The notes beneath the pieces were generated by a model that saw nothing but the letters and a program-made list of their open reading frames with translations, did no database searches and was not told the origin of the DNA. Source: an uncultured Alphaproteobacteria bacterium (GTDB lineage: Bacteria > Pseudomonadota > Alphaproteobacteria > Rhizobiales > Ancalomicrobiaceae). From it: 61,869 nucleotides of DNA. Of this stretch, positions 1 through 8,975 are shown piece by piece (the stretch's first letter is position 1; each line of letters starts with the position of its first letter). The translations under genes were made by a program, and so were the position numbers. The stretch spans positions 1 to 61,869 of the forward strand of contig CALBKH010000030.1 of the NCBI GenBank assembly GCA_937892955.1, written 5' to 3'.

Positions 1-59
1 CCATCCGTGAAGGCGGCCGCACCGTCGGCGCCGGCGTCGTCGCCAAGATCATCGCGTAA
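1..59 (+). CDS. tuf: Elongation factor Tu, C-terminal end (partial)
   Basis: The window opens inside a gene whose last 18 complete codons read IREGGRTVGAGVVAKIIA and stop with TAA at 57-59. That is the conserved C-terminus of EF-Tu, the GTPase that delivers aminoacyl-tRNA to the ribosome. Its position just before rpsJ matches the str-S10 arrangement of alphaproteobacteria. Only the domain III tail is visible. Confidence 0.93.
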   Translation, partial: IREGGRTVGAGVVAKIIA

Positions 60-121
60 GGAACTCGGTGGCGGGGCGGGGTACGCCCCCGCCCGCCGGC
101 CGAAACTCCGAGGGTTCAAGA

Positions 122-430
<309 letters not shown>

Positions 431-512
431 TCGGCATTCAGCCTTTCCGAGCCTCTGACATGGATCAGGAGTGTTTCACTCGCGTGACACTCCCATAAGA
501 AGAGAGAACGCC

Positions 513-1229
513 ATGCGTTCAGGTGTGATCGCACAGAAGCTGGGCATGACCCGCATCTACACCGATGCGGGAGAGCAGGTGCCGGTGACGGTTCTGCGTC
601 TCGACGGCTGCCAGGTCGTCGCCCATCGGACCGAAGAGAAGAACGGCTACACCGCGCTGCAGCTCGGTGCCGGCCTCGCCAAGGTGAAGAACACCACCCA
701 GGCGATGCGCGGCCATTTCGCCAAGGCGAACGTCGAGCCGAAGCGCAAGATGGTCGAGTTCCGCGTCGACGCGGACAAGATGATCGAAGTGGGTGCGGAG
801 ATCACCGCCGACCATTTCGTCGTCGGCCAGTTCGTCGACGTCACCGGCACTTCGATCGGTAAGGGCTTCGCCGGCGGCATGAAGCGTTGGAACTTCGGTG
901 GTCTGCGTGCCACCCACGGCGTGTCGGTGTCGCACCGTTCGCTGGGTTCCACCGGTCAGCGTCAGGATCCCGGTCGCACCTTCAAGAACAAGAAGATGGC
1001 CGGCCACATGGGCGCCGAGCGCGTCACCACCCAGAACCTCAAGGTCGTCCGCACCGATGTCGAGCGCGGCCTGATCCTGGTCGAGGGTTCGGTGCCGGGC
1101 GCCAAGGGCGGCTGGATCATCGTCCGCGACGCCGTGAAGCGTAAGGCTCCGGAAGGTCTGCCGATGCCCGGCGCCTTCAAGAAGCCGGTCGCCGTCGCGG
1201 CCGCCACCGAAGAGAAGGGGGCCGAGTGA
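513..1229 (+). CDS. rplC: 50S ribosomal protein L3
   Basis: 238 residues starting MRSGVIAQKLGMTRIYTDAG. It contains the L3 core GKGFAGGMKRWNFGG and the GQRQDPGRTFKNKKMAGHMG segment that reaches the peptidyl transferase centre. An in-frame ATG at 471 is rejected: the ATG at 513 follows the purine-rich AGAAGAGAG and matches the family N-terminus. The stop overlaps the rplD start by one base (TGATG), which suggests translational coupling. Confidence 0.97.
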   Translation: MRSGVIAQKLGMTRIYTDAGEQVPVTVLRLDGCQVVAHRTEEKNGYTALQLGAGLAKVKNTTQAMRGHFAKANVEPKRKMVEFRVDADKMIEVGAEITADHFVVGQFVDVTGTSIGKGFAGGMKRWNFGGLRATHGVSVSHRSLGSTGQRQDPGRTFKNKKMAGHMGAERVTTQNLKVVRTDVERGLILVEGSVPGAKGGWIIVRDAVKRKAPEGLPMPGAFKKPVAVAAATEEKGAE

Positions 1230-1861
1230 TGGAGCTCCAGATCAAGACCCTCGACGGCGCCGACGCCGGTAAGATCACCGTCTCCGACGAGATCTTCGGT
1301 ATCGCCGAGCCGCGGATCGATCTGATCCAGCGTGTGATCAAGTGGCAGCTCGCCAAGCGCCGCGCCGGGACCCACAAGGTCAAGGGCCGCTCCGAGATCG
1401 CCCGCACCGGCAAGAAGATGTACAAGCAGAAGGGCACCGGCGGCGCTCGCCACGGGTCCCAGCGTGCTCCGATCTTCCGCGGTGGTGGTCGTGCCCACGG
1501 CCCGGTCGTCCGCTCCCACGAGCACGATCTGCCGAAGAAGGTCCGCGCCCTCGGTCTGAAGCATGCGCTTTCGTCCAAGGCCGCCGCCGGCGCGCTGGTC
1601 GTCCTCGCCGACGCCACCGCCGAGACGCCGAAGACCAAGGCCATGGCCGAGCGCTTCGAGAAGCTCGGTCTCGCCAACGTCCTCGTGGTGTCGGGCGCCG
1701 AGGTCGACCAGAACTTCGGTCTGGCCGCGCGCAACATCCCGAACGTCGACGTGTTGCCGGTCCAGGGCATCAACGTCTACGACATCCTGCGTCGTCAGGT
1801 TCTCGTCCTCACCAAGGACGCGGTCGACGCGATCGAAGCCCGGTTCCGGGCGGAGGCGTGA
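1229..1861 (+). CDS. rplD: 50S ribosomal protein L4
   Basis: 210 residues starting MELQIKTLDG. The family signature KGTGGARHGSQRAPIFRGGG lies near residues 70-90 and forms the extended loop lining the nascent-peptide exit tunnel. In E. coli L4 also represses the S10 operon; no equivalent leader was identified here. ATG at 1229 is preferred to the GTG one codon upstream. Confidence 0.97.
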   Translation: MELQIKTLDGADAGKITVSDEIFGIAEPRIDLIQRVIKWQLAKRRAGTHKVKGRSEIARTGKKMYKQKGTGGARHGSQRAPIFRGGGRAHGPVVRSHEHDLPKKVRALGLKHALSSKAAAGALVVLADATAETPKTKAMAERFEKLGLANVLVVSGAEVDQNFGLAARNIPNVDVLPVQGINVYDILRRQVLVLTKDAVDAIEARFRAEA

Positions 1862-1863
1862 CC

Positions 1864-2160
1864 ATGGCGATCGAACTCTCCCACTACGACGTGATCCGCT
1901 CCCCGGTCATCACCGAGAAGGCGACGATCGCGGCCGAGAACAATCAGGTCGTCTTCAACGTCGCGAAGACCGCCACCAAGCCCGAGATCAAGGCCGCCGT
2001 CGAGGCGCTGTTCAAGGTCGAGGTGACCGCCGTCAACACCCTGGTCCGCAAGGGTAAGGTGAAGCGTTTCAAGGGCTTCGTCGGTAAGCAGGGCGACGTG
2101 AAGAAAGCGATCGTGACCCTCGCCGAGGGCCACAAGATCGACATCACGACCGGTCTCTGA
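1864..2160 (+). CDS. rplW: 50S ribosomal protein L23
   Basis: 98 residues starting MAIELSHYDVIRSPVITEKA, the classical L23 opening. L23 lies at the exit-tunnel rim, where trigger factor and SRP dock. The gene starts two bases after the rplD stop and lies 21 bases before rplB, inside the continuous S10 operon. Confidence 0.96.
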   Translation: MAIELSHYDVIRSPVITEKATIAAENNQVVFNVAKTATKPEIKAAVEALFKVEVTAVNTLVRKGKVKRFKGFVGKQGDVKKAIVTLAEGHKIDITTGL

Positions 2161-2181
2161 AGGCACGAAGGGTAGACAACC

Positions 2182-3018
2182 ATGGCTCTGAAGACCTTCA
2201 ATCCGGTCACGCCCAGCCTCCGTCAGCTGGTCATCGTCGACCGCTCGGCTCTCTACAAGGGCAAGCCGGTCAAGGCGCTCACCGAAGGCCTGTCGAAGTC
2301 CGGCGGCCGCAACAACACCGGCCGCGTCACGGCGCGCTTCATCGGTGGCGGTCACAAGCGGACCTACCGCATCGTCGACTTCAAGCGTCGCAAGGTCGAC
2401 GTGCCGGCGACCGTGGAACGGCTCGAGTACGACCCCAACCGTACCGCCTTCATCGCTCTGGTGCGCTATGCGGACGGCGAGCTCTCCTACATCCTGGCGC
2501 CGCAGCGTCTGGCCGTGGGTGACACCGTCGTCGCCGGCACCTCGGTCGACGTGAAGCCCGGCAACGCCATGCCGATCGGCAACATCCCGGTCGGCACGAT
2601 CGTCCACAACGTGGAGATCAAGCCGGGCAAGGGTGGTCAGATCGCCCGATCGGCCGGCGCCTATGCGCAGATCGTCGGTCGCGACCAGGGCTACGTCATC
2701 GTTCGCCTGATGTCGGGCGAGCAGCGTCTGATCCTCGGGTCCTGCCTCGCCACCGTCGGCGCGGTTTCGAACCCGGACAACATGAACACGTCGGCGGGCA
2801 AGGCGGGTCGTTCCCGTTGGCTCGGTCGTCGTCCGCACAACCGCGGTGTCGCCATGAACCCCGTCGACCACCCGCACGGTGGTGGCGAAGGCCGCACCTC
2901 CGGTGGTCGTCATCCGGTCACCCCGTGGGGCAAGCCGACCAAGGGCAAGAAGACCCGGTCGAACAAGGCGACGAACAAGTTCATCGTCCGCTCGCGGCAC
3001 GCCAAGAAGGGTAAGTGA
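2182..3018 (+). CDS. rplB: 50S ribosomal protein L2
   Basis: 278 residues starting MALKTFNPVTPSLRQLV. It contains the universal block MNPVDHPHGGGEGRTSGGRHP near residues 225-245, which includes the histidine implicated in peptidyl transferase centre structure. It has the usual length and a basic C-terminal tail. rpsS follows after four bases. Confidence 0.98.
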   Translation: MALKTFNPVTPSLRQLVIVDRSALYKGKPVKALTEGLSKSGGRNNTGRVTARFIGGGHKRTYRIVDFKRRKVDVPATVERLEYDPNRTAFIALVRYADGELSYILAPQRLAVGDTVVAGTSVDVKPGNAMPIGNIPVGTIVHNVEIKPGKGGQIARSAGAYAQIVGRDQGYVIVRLMSGEQRLILGSCLATVGAVSNPDNMNTSAGKAGRSRWLGRRPHNRGVAMNPVDHPHGGGEGRTSGGRHPVTPWGKPTKGKKTRSNKATNKFIVRSRHAKKGK

Positions 3019-3022
3019 GGTC

Positions 3023-3301
3023 ATGGCTCGTTCTGTCTGGAAAGGCCCGTTCGTCGACGGTTACCTCCTGAAGAAGGCCGAGAAGGCTCGTTCGTCGAGC
3101 CGGAATGAAGTGATCAAGATCTGGAGCCGTCGCTCCACGATCCTGCCGCACTTCGTCGGTCTGACCTTCGGCGTGTACAACGGTCAGAAGCACATTCCGG
3201 TCCTCGTCAGCGAGGAAATGGTCGGTCAGAAGTTCGGTGAGTACTCGCCGACCCGGACCTACTATGGTCACGCTGCCGACAAGAAGGCGAAGAGGAAGTA
3301 A
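3023..3301 (+). CDS. rpsS: 30S ribosomal protein S19
   Basis: 92 residues starting MARSVWKGPFVDGYLLKK, with the conserved RRSTILPHFVGLTFGVYNG core. S19 binds 16S rRNA in the head with S13. An in-frame extension to 2879 lies inside rplB and is rejected in favour of the ATG at 3023, which follows GTGAGG. Confidence 0.96.
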   Translation: MARSVWKGPFVDGYLLKKAEKARSSSRNEVIKIWSRRSTILPHFVGLTFGVYNGQKHIPVLVSEEMVGQKFGEYSPTRTYYGHAADKKAKRK

Positions 3302-3306
3302 GCCCC

Positions 3307-3684
3307 ATGTCGAAGTCGAAGACCGAACGGGCGCTGAAGGACACCGAGGCTCAGGCCGTCGCGCGGATGATCCGCGTGAGCCCTCAGAAGCTCAACCTCG
3401 TCGCCGCTCTGATCCGTGGCAAGAAGGTCTCCACCGCTCTGGCGGACCTGACCTTCTCCCGCAAGCGCATCGCCAAGGACGTCAAGAAGACGCTCGAGAG
3501 CGCGATCGCGAACGCCGAGAACAACCATGAACTGGACGTCGACAGCCTCGTCGTCGCCCAGGCCCACGTCGGCAAGGCTCTGGTCATGAAGCGTTTCCAC
3601 GCTCGTGCCCGCGGTCGCGCCAGCCGTGTCGAAAAGCCGTTCTCGAACCTGACGATCGTCGTCCGCGAAGTGGAGTCCGCCTGA
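3307..3684 (+). CDS. rplV: 50S ribosomal protein L22
   Basis: 125 residues. The core RVSPQKLNLVAALIRGKKV is followed by the C-terminal beta-hairpin with HARARGRASRVEKPFSNLTIVV, which reaches into the exit tunnel. The N-terminus carries a short acidic/basic lead (MSKSKTERALKDTEAQ) as in other alphaproteobacteria. The stop overlaps rpsC by one base (TGATG). Confidence 0.96.
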   Translation: MSKSKTERALKDTEAQAVARMIRVSPQKLNLVAALIRGKKVSTALADLTFSRKRIAKDVKKTLESAIANAENNHELDVDSLVVAQAHVGKALVMKRFHARARGRASRVEKPFSNLTIVVREVESA

Positions 3685-4460
3685 TGGGACAGAAGGTCAA
3701 CCCGATCGGTCTCCGGCTCGGCATCAACCGGACCTGGGATTCCCGCTGGTACGCCGGCAAGGGCGAGTACGGCAAGCTGCTGCACGAGGATCTCGCGATC
3801 CGTAAGTATCTGCTCGCCGAGCTGAAGCAGGCCGCCGTGTCGAAGGTGGTGATCGAGCGTCCGCACAAGAAGTGCCGCGTCACGATCCACACCGCGCGTC
3901 CGGGCGTCGTCATCGGCAAGAAGGGCGGCGACATCGACAAGATCCGCAAGGGCGTGTCGAAGCTGACCGACTCGGAAGTGCACATCAACATCGTCGAGGT
4001 GCGCAAGCCCGAGACCGATGCCAACCTGGTGGCCGCTTCGATCGCCCAGCAGCTCGAGCGCCGCGTCGCCTTCCGTCGCGCCATGAAGCGCTCGGTCCAG
4101 TCGGCGATGCGCTTCGGCGCCGAGGGCATCCGCATCAACGCCTCCGGTCGTCTCGGTGGCGCGGAAATCGCCCGTCTCGAGTGGTACCGCGAGGGCCGCG
4201 TTCCGCTGCACACCCTGCGTGCGGACATCGACTTCGGTGTCGCCACCGCGGTCACCGCCTACGGCACCTGCGGCATCAAGGTGTGGATCTTCAAGGGTGA
4301 GATCCTCGAGCACGATCCGATGGCTTCCGAGCGGAAGGCGCAGGAGCCGGACAACACCCGTCGCGAGCGCCCCGAGGGTCGTGAGCGCGATCGGGATCGG
4401 GACGGTGAGCGTCGTGGACGCGGTCGTCGCGATCGTGAGCGGGACAGCGAGCGGGCCTGA
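3684..4460 (+). CDS. rpsC: 30S ribosomal protein S3 with Arg/Asp-rich tail
   Basis: 258 residues starting MGQKVNPIGLRLGINRTWDS. The KH domain with VIGKKGGDIDKIRKG lies near residues 75-90, and the C-terminal S3 domain contains GRLGGAEIARLEWYREGRVP. S3 forms part of the mRNA entry site. The last 45 or so residues are a disordered Arg/Asp/Glu/Gly-rich tail ending in RRDRERDSERA, longer than in E. coli S3 (233 aa). Rhizobial S3 proteins carry shorter tails of the same kind. Confidence 0.97.
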   Translation: MGQKVNPIGLRLGINRTWDSRWYAGKGEYGKLLHEDLAIRKYLLAELKQAAVSKVVIERPHKKCRVTIHTARPGVVIGKKGGDIDKIRKGVSKLTDSEVHINIVEVRKPETDANLVAASIAQQLERRVAFRRAMKRSVQSAMRFGAEGIRINASGRLGGAEIARLEWYREGRVPLHTLRADIDFGVATAVTAYGTCGIKVWIFKGEILEHDPMASERKAQEPDNTRRERPEGRERDRDRDGERRGRGRRDRERDSERA

Positions 4461-4494
4461 GGCCGGCTGCAAGGAAAGATGAGAGAGAACGACG

Positions 4495-4908
4495 ATGCTG
4501 CAGCCTAAGCGCACGAAGTTCCGCAAGCAGTTCAAGGGCCGGATCAAGGGTGCCGCCAAGGGTGGCTTCAACCTCGACTTCGGCTCCTACGGACTGAAGG
4601 CGCTGGAGCCGGAGCGGGTCACCGCCCGGCAGATCGAAGCGGCCCGCCGCGCGATCACCCGTCAGATGAAGCGTCAGGGTCGCGTGTGGATCCGCGTGTT
4701 CCCCGATGTTCCGGTTTCGTCGAAGCCGACCGAAGTGCGCATGGGTAAGGGCAAGGGCGCTCCCGAATATTGGGCGTGCCGCGTCAAGCCCGGGCGCATC
4801 CTGTTCGAAATCGACGGCGTCAGCCATGAAGTGGCCGAAGAGGCGCTGCGGCTCGGAGCCGCCAAGCTGCCGATCCGCACCCGCTTCATCGAGCGTATCG
4901 CCGACTGA
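4495..4908 (+). CDS. rplP: 50S ribosomal protein L16
   Basis: 137 residues starting MLQPKRTKFRKQFKGRIKG, with the family block RVWIRVFPDVPVSSKPTEVR and the MGKGKGAPEYWACRVKPGRI signature. L16 lies at the A site and is needed late in 50S assembly. It follows rpsC after 34 bases containing the purine-rich AAGGAAAGATGAGAGAG. rpmC follows after 12 bases. Confidence 0.97.
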   Translation: MLQPKRTKFRKQFKGRIKGAAKGGFNLDFGSYGLKALEPERVTARQIEAARRAITRQMKRQGRVWIRVFPDVPVSSKPTEVRMGKGKGAPEYWACRVKPGRILFEIDGVSHEVAEEALRLGAAKLPIRTRFIERIAD

Positions 4909-4920
4909 GGGAGTTGACCG

Positions 4921-5112
4921 ATGAAGATCGCCGACATTCGGACGAAGACGGCCGACGAACTCACCGACGAGCTCGCCAAGCTGAAGAAAGAGCAGTTCAA
5001 CCTTCGCTTCCAGAAGGCCACCGGACAGCTCGAGAACACGGCGCGGGTGCGCCAGGTCCGTCGCGACATCGCGCGGATCGAGACCGTCATCACCGCCAAG
5101 CGCGGCAATTGA
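4921..5112 (+). CDS. rpmC: 50S ribosomal protein L29
   Basis: 63 residues, a two-helix protein with the signature KKEQFNLRFQKATGQLENTAR. It lies at the tunnel exit beside L23. The ATG follows GGGAGTTGACCG. rpsQ starts 10 bases downstream. Confidence 0.95.
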   Translation: MKIADIRTKTADELTDELAKLKKEQFNLRFQKATGQLENTARVRQVRRDIARIETVITAKRGN

Positions 5113-5122
5113 GGAGACGGCC

Positions 5123-5365
5123 ATGCCGAAGCGCGTGCTGCAGGGCGTCGTCGTCAGCGACAAGAACGACAAGACCATCGTGGTCGAGGTGGAGCGTCGC
5201 TTCACCCATCCGCTTCTGAAGAAGACCGTGCGTCGTTCGAAGAAGTATCACGCCCACGACGAAGAAAACCGGTTCAAGGTCGGCGACCAGGTCGCGATCG
5301 AGGAAGGCCGTCCGCTGTCGAAAAACAAGCGGTGGGTTGTTCTCGGTCCGGTCGGCGCGGCCTGA
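5123..5365 (+). CDS. rpsQ: 30S ribosomal protein S17
   Basis: 80 residues starting MPKRVLQGVVVSDKNDKTIV, an OB-fold primary 16S rRNA-binding protein. The sequence HPLLKKTVRRSKKYHAHDEEN is characteristic. A strong AGGAG precedes the ATG. Confidence 0.96.
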   Translation: MPKRVLQGVVVSDKNDKTIVVEVERRFTHPLLKKTVRRSKKYHAHDEENRFKVGDQVAIEEGRPLSKNKRWVVLGPVGAA

Positions 5366-5401
5366 GCCTCGGCGACGAAGATTTAAGAAAGGCGGTCGGT
5401 C

Positions 5402-5770
5402 ATGATTCAAATGCAGACCAACCTCGACGTCGCCGACAATTCGGGTGCCAAGCGCGTCATGTGCATCAAGGTGCTCGGCGGCTCGAAGCGGAAGTACGCG
5501 ACCATCGGCGACATCATCGTGGTGTCGGTGAAGGAAGCGATCCCGCGCGGACGCGTGAAGAAGGGCGACGTCATGAAGGCGGTCGTCGTGCGCGTGTCGA
5601 AGGACATCCATCGGGCGGACGGTCAGGTGATCCGTTTCGACCGTAACGCGGCCGTTCTGATCAACAATCAGAAGGAGCCGATCGGTACTCGTATCTTCGG
5701 ACCGGTTCCGCGCGAACTCCGCGCCAAGAACCACACGAAGATCCTCTCGCTGGCTCCCGAGGTGCTGTGA
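5402..5770 (+). CDS. rplN: 50S ribosomal protein L14
   Basis: 122 residues starting MIQMQTNLDVADNSGAKRVM, the standard length, with the conserved NAAVLINNQKEPIGTRIFGP segment near residues 82-102. L14 contacts L19 and 16S rRNA in an inter-subunit bridge. Its stop overlaps the rplX start by one base. Confidence 0.97.
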   Translation: MIQMQTNLDVADNSGAKRVMCIKVLGGSKRKYATIGDIIVVSVKEAIPRGRVKKGDVMKAVVVRVSKDIHRADGQVIRFDRNAAVLINNQKEPIGTRIFGPVPRELRAKNHTKILSLAPEVL

Positions 5771-6084
5771 TGGCGGCGAAGATCAAGAAGGGCGACAAGG
5801 TCGTCGTGCTCGCCGGCCGTGACAAGGGCCGTTCGGGCGAAGTGATCCAGGTGATGCCGACGGAAGAGCGTGCGCTCGTTCGTGGCGTCAACATGGTTCA
5901 GCGGCATCAGAAGCCGCAGGGCGTGAACGAAGGTGGCATCATCTCGAAAGAGGCGCCGATCCACCTGTCCAACCTCGCCATCGCGGACAAGGACGGCAAG
6001 CCGACCCGCGTCGGCTTCAAGAAGCTGGACGACGGCCGCAAGGTTCGTGTCGCCAAGCGCACGGGAGACCTGATCGATGGCTGA
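5770..6084 (+). CDS. rplX: 50S ribosomal protein L24
   Basis: 104 residues with the KOW motif KKGDKVVVLAGRDKGRSGEV at about 5-24 and the block VNMVQRHQKP. L24 initiates 50S assembly. The ATG at 5770 within TGTGATGG is preferred to the GTG at 5767. The end overlaps rplE by 8 bases. Confidence 0.96.
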   Translation: MAAKIKKGDKVVVLAGRDKGRSGEVIQVMPTEERALVRGVNMVQRHQKPQGVNEGGIISKEAPIHLSNLAIADKDGKPTRVGFKKLDDGRKVRVAKRTGDLIDG

Positions 6085-6637
6085 CAACGTCGTCGCGCTG
6101 CCGCGCATGAAGAAGCACTACGACGAAGTGGTGCGTCCGAAGATGATCGAGAAGTTCGGCTACAAGAACGCGTTCGAAGTGCCGGTCCTCGACAAGATCG
6201 TCCTCAACATGGGCGTCGGTGAAGCCACCGCCGACTCGAAGAAGGCGTCCGTCGCCGCTGCGGATCTCGCGCTGATCGCCGGCCAGAAGCCGGTCGTCAC
6301 CCGCGCCCGCAAGGCGATCGCGCAGTTCAAGATCCGAGAGAACATGCCGATCGGTGCGAAGGTCACCCTCCGCAAGACCCGCATGTACGAGTTCCTGGAC
6401 CGTCTGGTCACCATCGCGCTGCCGCGCGTTCGTGACTTCCGCGGCCTGAACCCCAAGAGCTTCGACGGCCGTGGCAACTATGCCATGGGCGTGAAGGAAC
6501 ACATCGTGTTCCCCGAGATCAACTACGACAAAGTGGACCAGATCTGGGGTATGGACATCATCGTCTGTACGACGGCGAAGACCGACGAGGAAGCCCGGGA
6601 GCTGCTCAAGCTCTTCAACTTCCCGTTCCGTCAGTGA
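6077..6637 (+). CDS. rplE: 50S ribosomal protein L5
   Basis: 186 residues with the L5 signatures VLNMGVGEATADSKK, GQKPVVTRARKAIAQFKIRE and RDFRGLNPKSFDGRGNYAMG. L5 binds 5S rRNA and contacts P-site tRNA. The start lies inside rplX, so the two are probably translationally coupled. Confidence 0.97.
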   Translation: MADNVVALPRMKKHYDEVVRPKMIEKFGYKNAFEVPVLDKIVLNMGVGEATADSKKASVAAADLALIAGQKPVVTRARKAIAQFKIRENMPIGAKVTLRKTRMYEFLDRLVTIALPRVRDFRGLNPKSFDGRGNYAMGVKEHIVFPEINYDKVDQIWGMDIIVCTTAKTDEEARELLKLFNFPFRQ

Positions 6638-6664
6638 GCCGTTACGGCAGAGGATAGGAAAGAC

Positions 6665-6970
6665 ATGGCCAAGAAGAGCTCGATCGAGAAGAACAACCGC
6701 CGTCGCAAGATGACGGCGCGCGATCTCAAGAAGCGCACGGAACTGAAGGCCGCGATCATGAATCGCGAGACCTCGCCGGATGAGCGCATGCAGGCGGTGA
6801 TGAAACTCGCCGAAATGCCGCGCAACGGCGCCAAGGTGCGCATCCGCAACCGCTGCGAAGTCACCGGTCGTCCGCGTGCCTATTATCGCAAGCTGAAGAT
6901 GTCGCGCGTCTCTCTGCGTGAACTGGGCAACATGGGCGCCATCCCGGGCCTGGTGAAGTCGAGCTGGTGA
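6665..6970 (+). CDS. rpsN: 30S ribosomal protein S14, zinc-independent form
   Basis: 101 residues. It has the long form with NRCEVTGRPRAYYRKLKMSR and the C-terminal GNMGAIPGLVKSSW, and lacks the two CxxC pairs of the short zinc-binding S14. The zinc-free long form is the usual alphaproteobacterial version. Confidence 0.96.
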   Translation: MAKKSSIEKNNRRRKMTARDLKKRTELKAAIMNRETSPDERMQAVMKLAEMPRNGAKVRIRNRCEVTGRPRAYYRKLKMSRVSLRELGNMGAIPGLVKSSW

Positions 6971-6983
6971 GGAAACGATCCCC

Positions 6984-7382
6984 ATGACCATGACCGATCC
7001 TCTGGGCGATATGCTCACCCGTATCCGGAACGCTCAGCTCCGGAAGAAGTCCAAGGTGTCGACCCCGGCCTCCAAGCTGCGCGGCAATCTGCTCGACGTG
7101 CTGAAGTCTGAGGGCTACATCCGCGGCTATTCCAAGGTCGAGTTCGACGGCGGCAAGTCGGAGTTCGAGATCGAGCTGAAGTACTTCGACGGCCAGCCGG
7201 TGATCCGCGAGATCTCTCGCGTGTCCAAGCCGGGCCGCCGGGTCTACACCTCGGTGCAGAACATCCCGCGCGTCGCCAACGGCCTCGGCGTCACCATTCT
7301 CTCGACCCCGAAGGGCGTCATGGCCGATCATTCGGCGCGTGAGGCCAATGTCGGCGGCGAGGTCCTCTGCAAGGTCTTCTGA
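6984..7382 (+). CDS. rpsH: 30S ribosomal protein S8
   Basis: 132 residues starting MTMTDPLGDMLTRIRNAQLR. The C-terminus has STPKGVMADHSAREANVGGEV. S8 organises the central domain of 16S rRNA and in E. coli is the spc-operon repressor. A second in-frame ATG at 6990 is possible, but the longer start fits the family. Confidence 0.97.
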   Translation: MTMTDPLGDMLTRIRNAQLRKKSKVSTPASKLRGNLLDVLKSEGYIRGYSKVEFDGGKSEFEIELKYFDGQPVIREISRVSKPGRRVYTSVQNIPRVANGLGVTILSTPKGVMADHSAREANVGGEVLCKVF

Positions 7383-7393
7383 GGAGCCACATC

Positions 7394-7933
7394 ATGTCGC
7401 GCATCGGAAAGAAGGCCGTGCCGGTTCCCGCCGGGGTCACCGCGGAAGTCGCGGGCCAGGCCGTCAACGTCAAGGGACCGAAGGGCGCTCTGTCCTTCAC
7501 CGTCCACGATCTCGTCGAAGTCACCAAGGGTGACGAAGGCATCGCCGTCGCGCCGCGGGACGAGTCCAAGCTCGCCCGTTCGCTGTGGGGCATGTCGCGG
7601 ACGATGATCTCCAACCTCGTCACCGGCGTGTCGAAGGGCTTCGAGAAGAAGCTCGAGATCAACGGCGTCGGTTACAAGGCCGCCCTCAACGGCAAGACGC
7701 TCACGCTGTCGCTCGGTTACAGCCACGACGTGCTGTTCCCGGTTCCGGAAGGCATCACCATCGTCGTCGGTGGCGCCAAGCAGGACCAGATCACGGTCTC
7801 CGGCATCGATAAGCAGCAGGTCGGTCAGGTCGCCGCGGAGATCCGCGAGTGGCGTGGTCCCGAGCCCTACAAGGGCAAGGGTGTCAAGTACTCGACCGAG
7901 AAGATCTTCCGCAAGGAAGGCAAGAAGAAGTAA
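7394..7933 (+). CDS. rplF: 50S ribosomal protein L6
   Basis: 179 residues starting MSRIGKKAVPVPAGVTAEV, with two similar L6 domains. The second contains the family signature GPEPYKGKGVKYSTEKIFRKE near the C-terminus. It binds helix 97 of 23S rRNA near the GTPase-associated centre. Confidence 0.97.
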   Translation: MSRIGKKAVPVPAGVTAEVAGQAVNVKGPKGALSFTVHDLVEVTKGDEGIAVAPRDESKLARSLWGMSRTMISNLVTGVSKGFEKKLEINGVGYKAALNGKTLTLSLGYSHDVLFPVPEGITIVVGGAKQDQITVSGIDKQQVGQVAAEIREWRGPEPYKGKGVKYSTEKIFRKEGKKK

Positions 7934-7945
7934 GGAGCTGCCGCC

Positions 7946-8305
7946 ATGGCCAACAAGACCACTACGGAGCGTCGCGCCGATCGCGTGCGCCGTGCCGTCA
8001 AGGCGGCGGCGAACGGCCGTCCCCGGCTCTCGGTTCATCGCTCGTCGAAGAACATCTACGCGCAGGTCATCGACGATGCGAACGGCAAGACCGTCGCCGC
8101 CGCGTCGACCCTGGAAACCTCGCTCAAGGGCAGCCTGAAGACCGGTGCCGACAAGGCCGCGGCGGAAGCCGTCGGCAAGCTCGTCGCCGAGCGGGCGCTG
8201 GCCGCCGGTGTGAAGCAGGTCGTGTTCGACCGCGGACGCTTCATCTACCACGGCCGGGTCAAGGCTCTCGCCGACGCCGCCCGTGAGGGTGGCCTCGACT
8301 TCTGA
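7946..8305 (+). CDS. rplR: 50S ribosomal protein L18
   Basis: 119 residues with RLSVHRSSKNIYAQVIDDANGKTV and the C-terminal FDRGRFIYHGRVKALADAAREGG. L18 binds 5S rRNA with L5. A TAAGGAG motif precedes the start. Confidence 0.97.
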   Translation: MANKTTTERRADRVRRAVKAAANGRPRLSVHRSSKNIYAQVIDDANGKTVAAASTLETSLKGSLKTGADKAAAEAVGKLVAERALAAGVKQVVFDRGRFIYHGRVKALADAAREGGLDF

Positions 8306-8354
8306 TCAAAATCCATGGCGCGCCGCGAGGGCTGCGCTCGAGGGAAGAACAGAC

Positions 8355-8903
8355 ATGGCAACGCGTGAGCGGGAAGAACGCGACAGCGAATTCGTCGACC
8401 GGTTGGTGCACATCAACCGCGTCGCCAAGGTGGTGAAGGGCGGCCGTCGTTTCGGCTTCGCCGCCCTCGTCGTCGTCGGCGACCAGAAGGGCCGCGTCGG
8501 CTTCGGCCACGGCAAGGCTCGCGAGGTGCCCGAGGCGATCCGCAAGGCCACCGAAGCGGCCAAGCGCGGCATGATCCGCGTGTCGCTGCGCGAGGGTCGC
8601 ACCCTCCATCACGACGTGGTCGGCCATCATGGCGCCGGCCGGGTCGTCGTCCGTGCGGCTCCGGCCGGTACCGGCATCATCGCCGGCGGCCCGATGCGCG
8701 CCGTCTTCGAGACCCTCGGCGTCCAGGACGTCGTGGCGAAGTCGATGGGCTCGTCGAACCCGTACAACATGGTGCGGGCCACGTTCGATGCGCTCAAGGC
8801 CGAAGACAGCCCGCGCTCCGTCGCCGCTCGCCGCGGCATGAAGGTTTCGACCCTCCAGGCCCGTCGCGGCTCCGAGGGCGCGGACGCCTCGGCGGACGCG
8901 TGA
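8355..8903 (+). CDS. rpsE: 30S ribosomal protein S5
   Basis: 182 residues starting MATREREERDSEFVDRLV. It has the S5 double-stranded-RNA-binding block VKGGRRFGFAALVVVGDQKG at about 27-46 and the C-terminal domain with GIIAGGPMRAVFETLG. An in-frame upstream ATG at 8283 overlaps rplR and is rejected. S5 affects decoding accuracy. Confidence 0.97.
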   Translation: MATREREERDSEFVDRLVHINRVAKVVKGGRRFGFAALVVVGDQKGRVGFGHGKAREVPEAIRKATEAAKRGMIRVSLREGRTLHHDVVGHHGAGRVVVRAAPAGTGIIAGGPMRAVFETLGVQDVVAKSMGSSNPYNMVRATFDALKAEDSPRSVAARRGMKVSTLQARRGSEGADASADA

Positions 8904-8975
8904 GACGGACCGGCGGTCTCCTCTTCGTGAGGGGAGGGGACGCGGCCGGTATTGAAGAACACAGGGGCAGGACCC

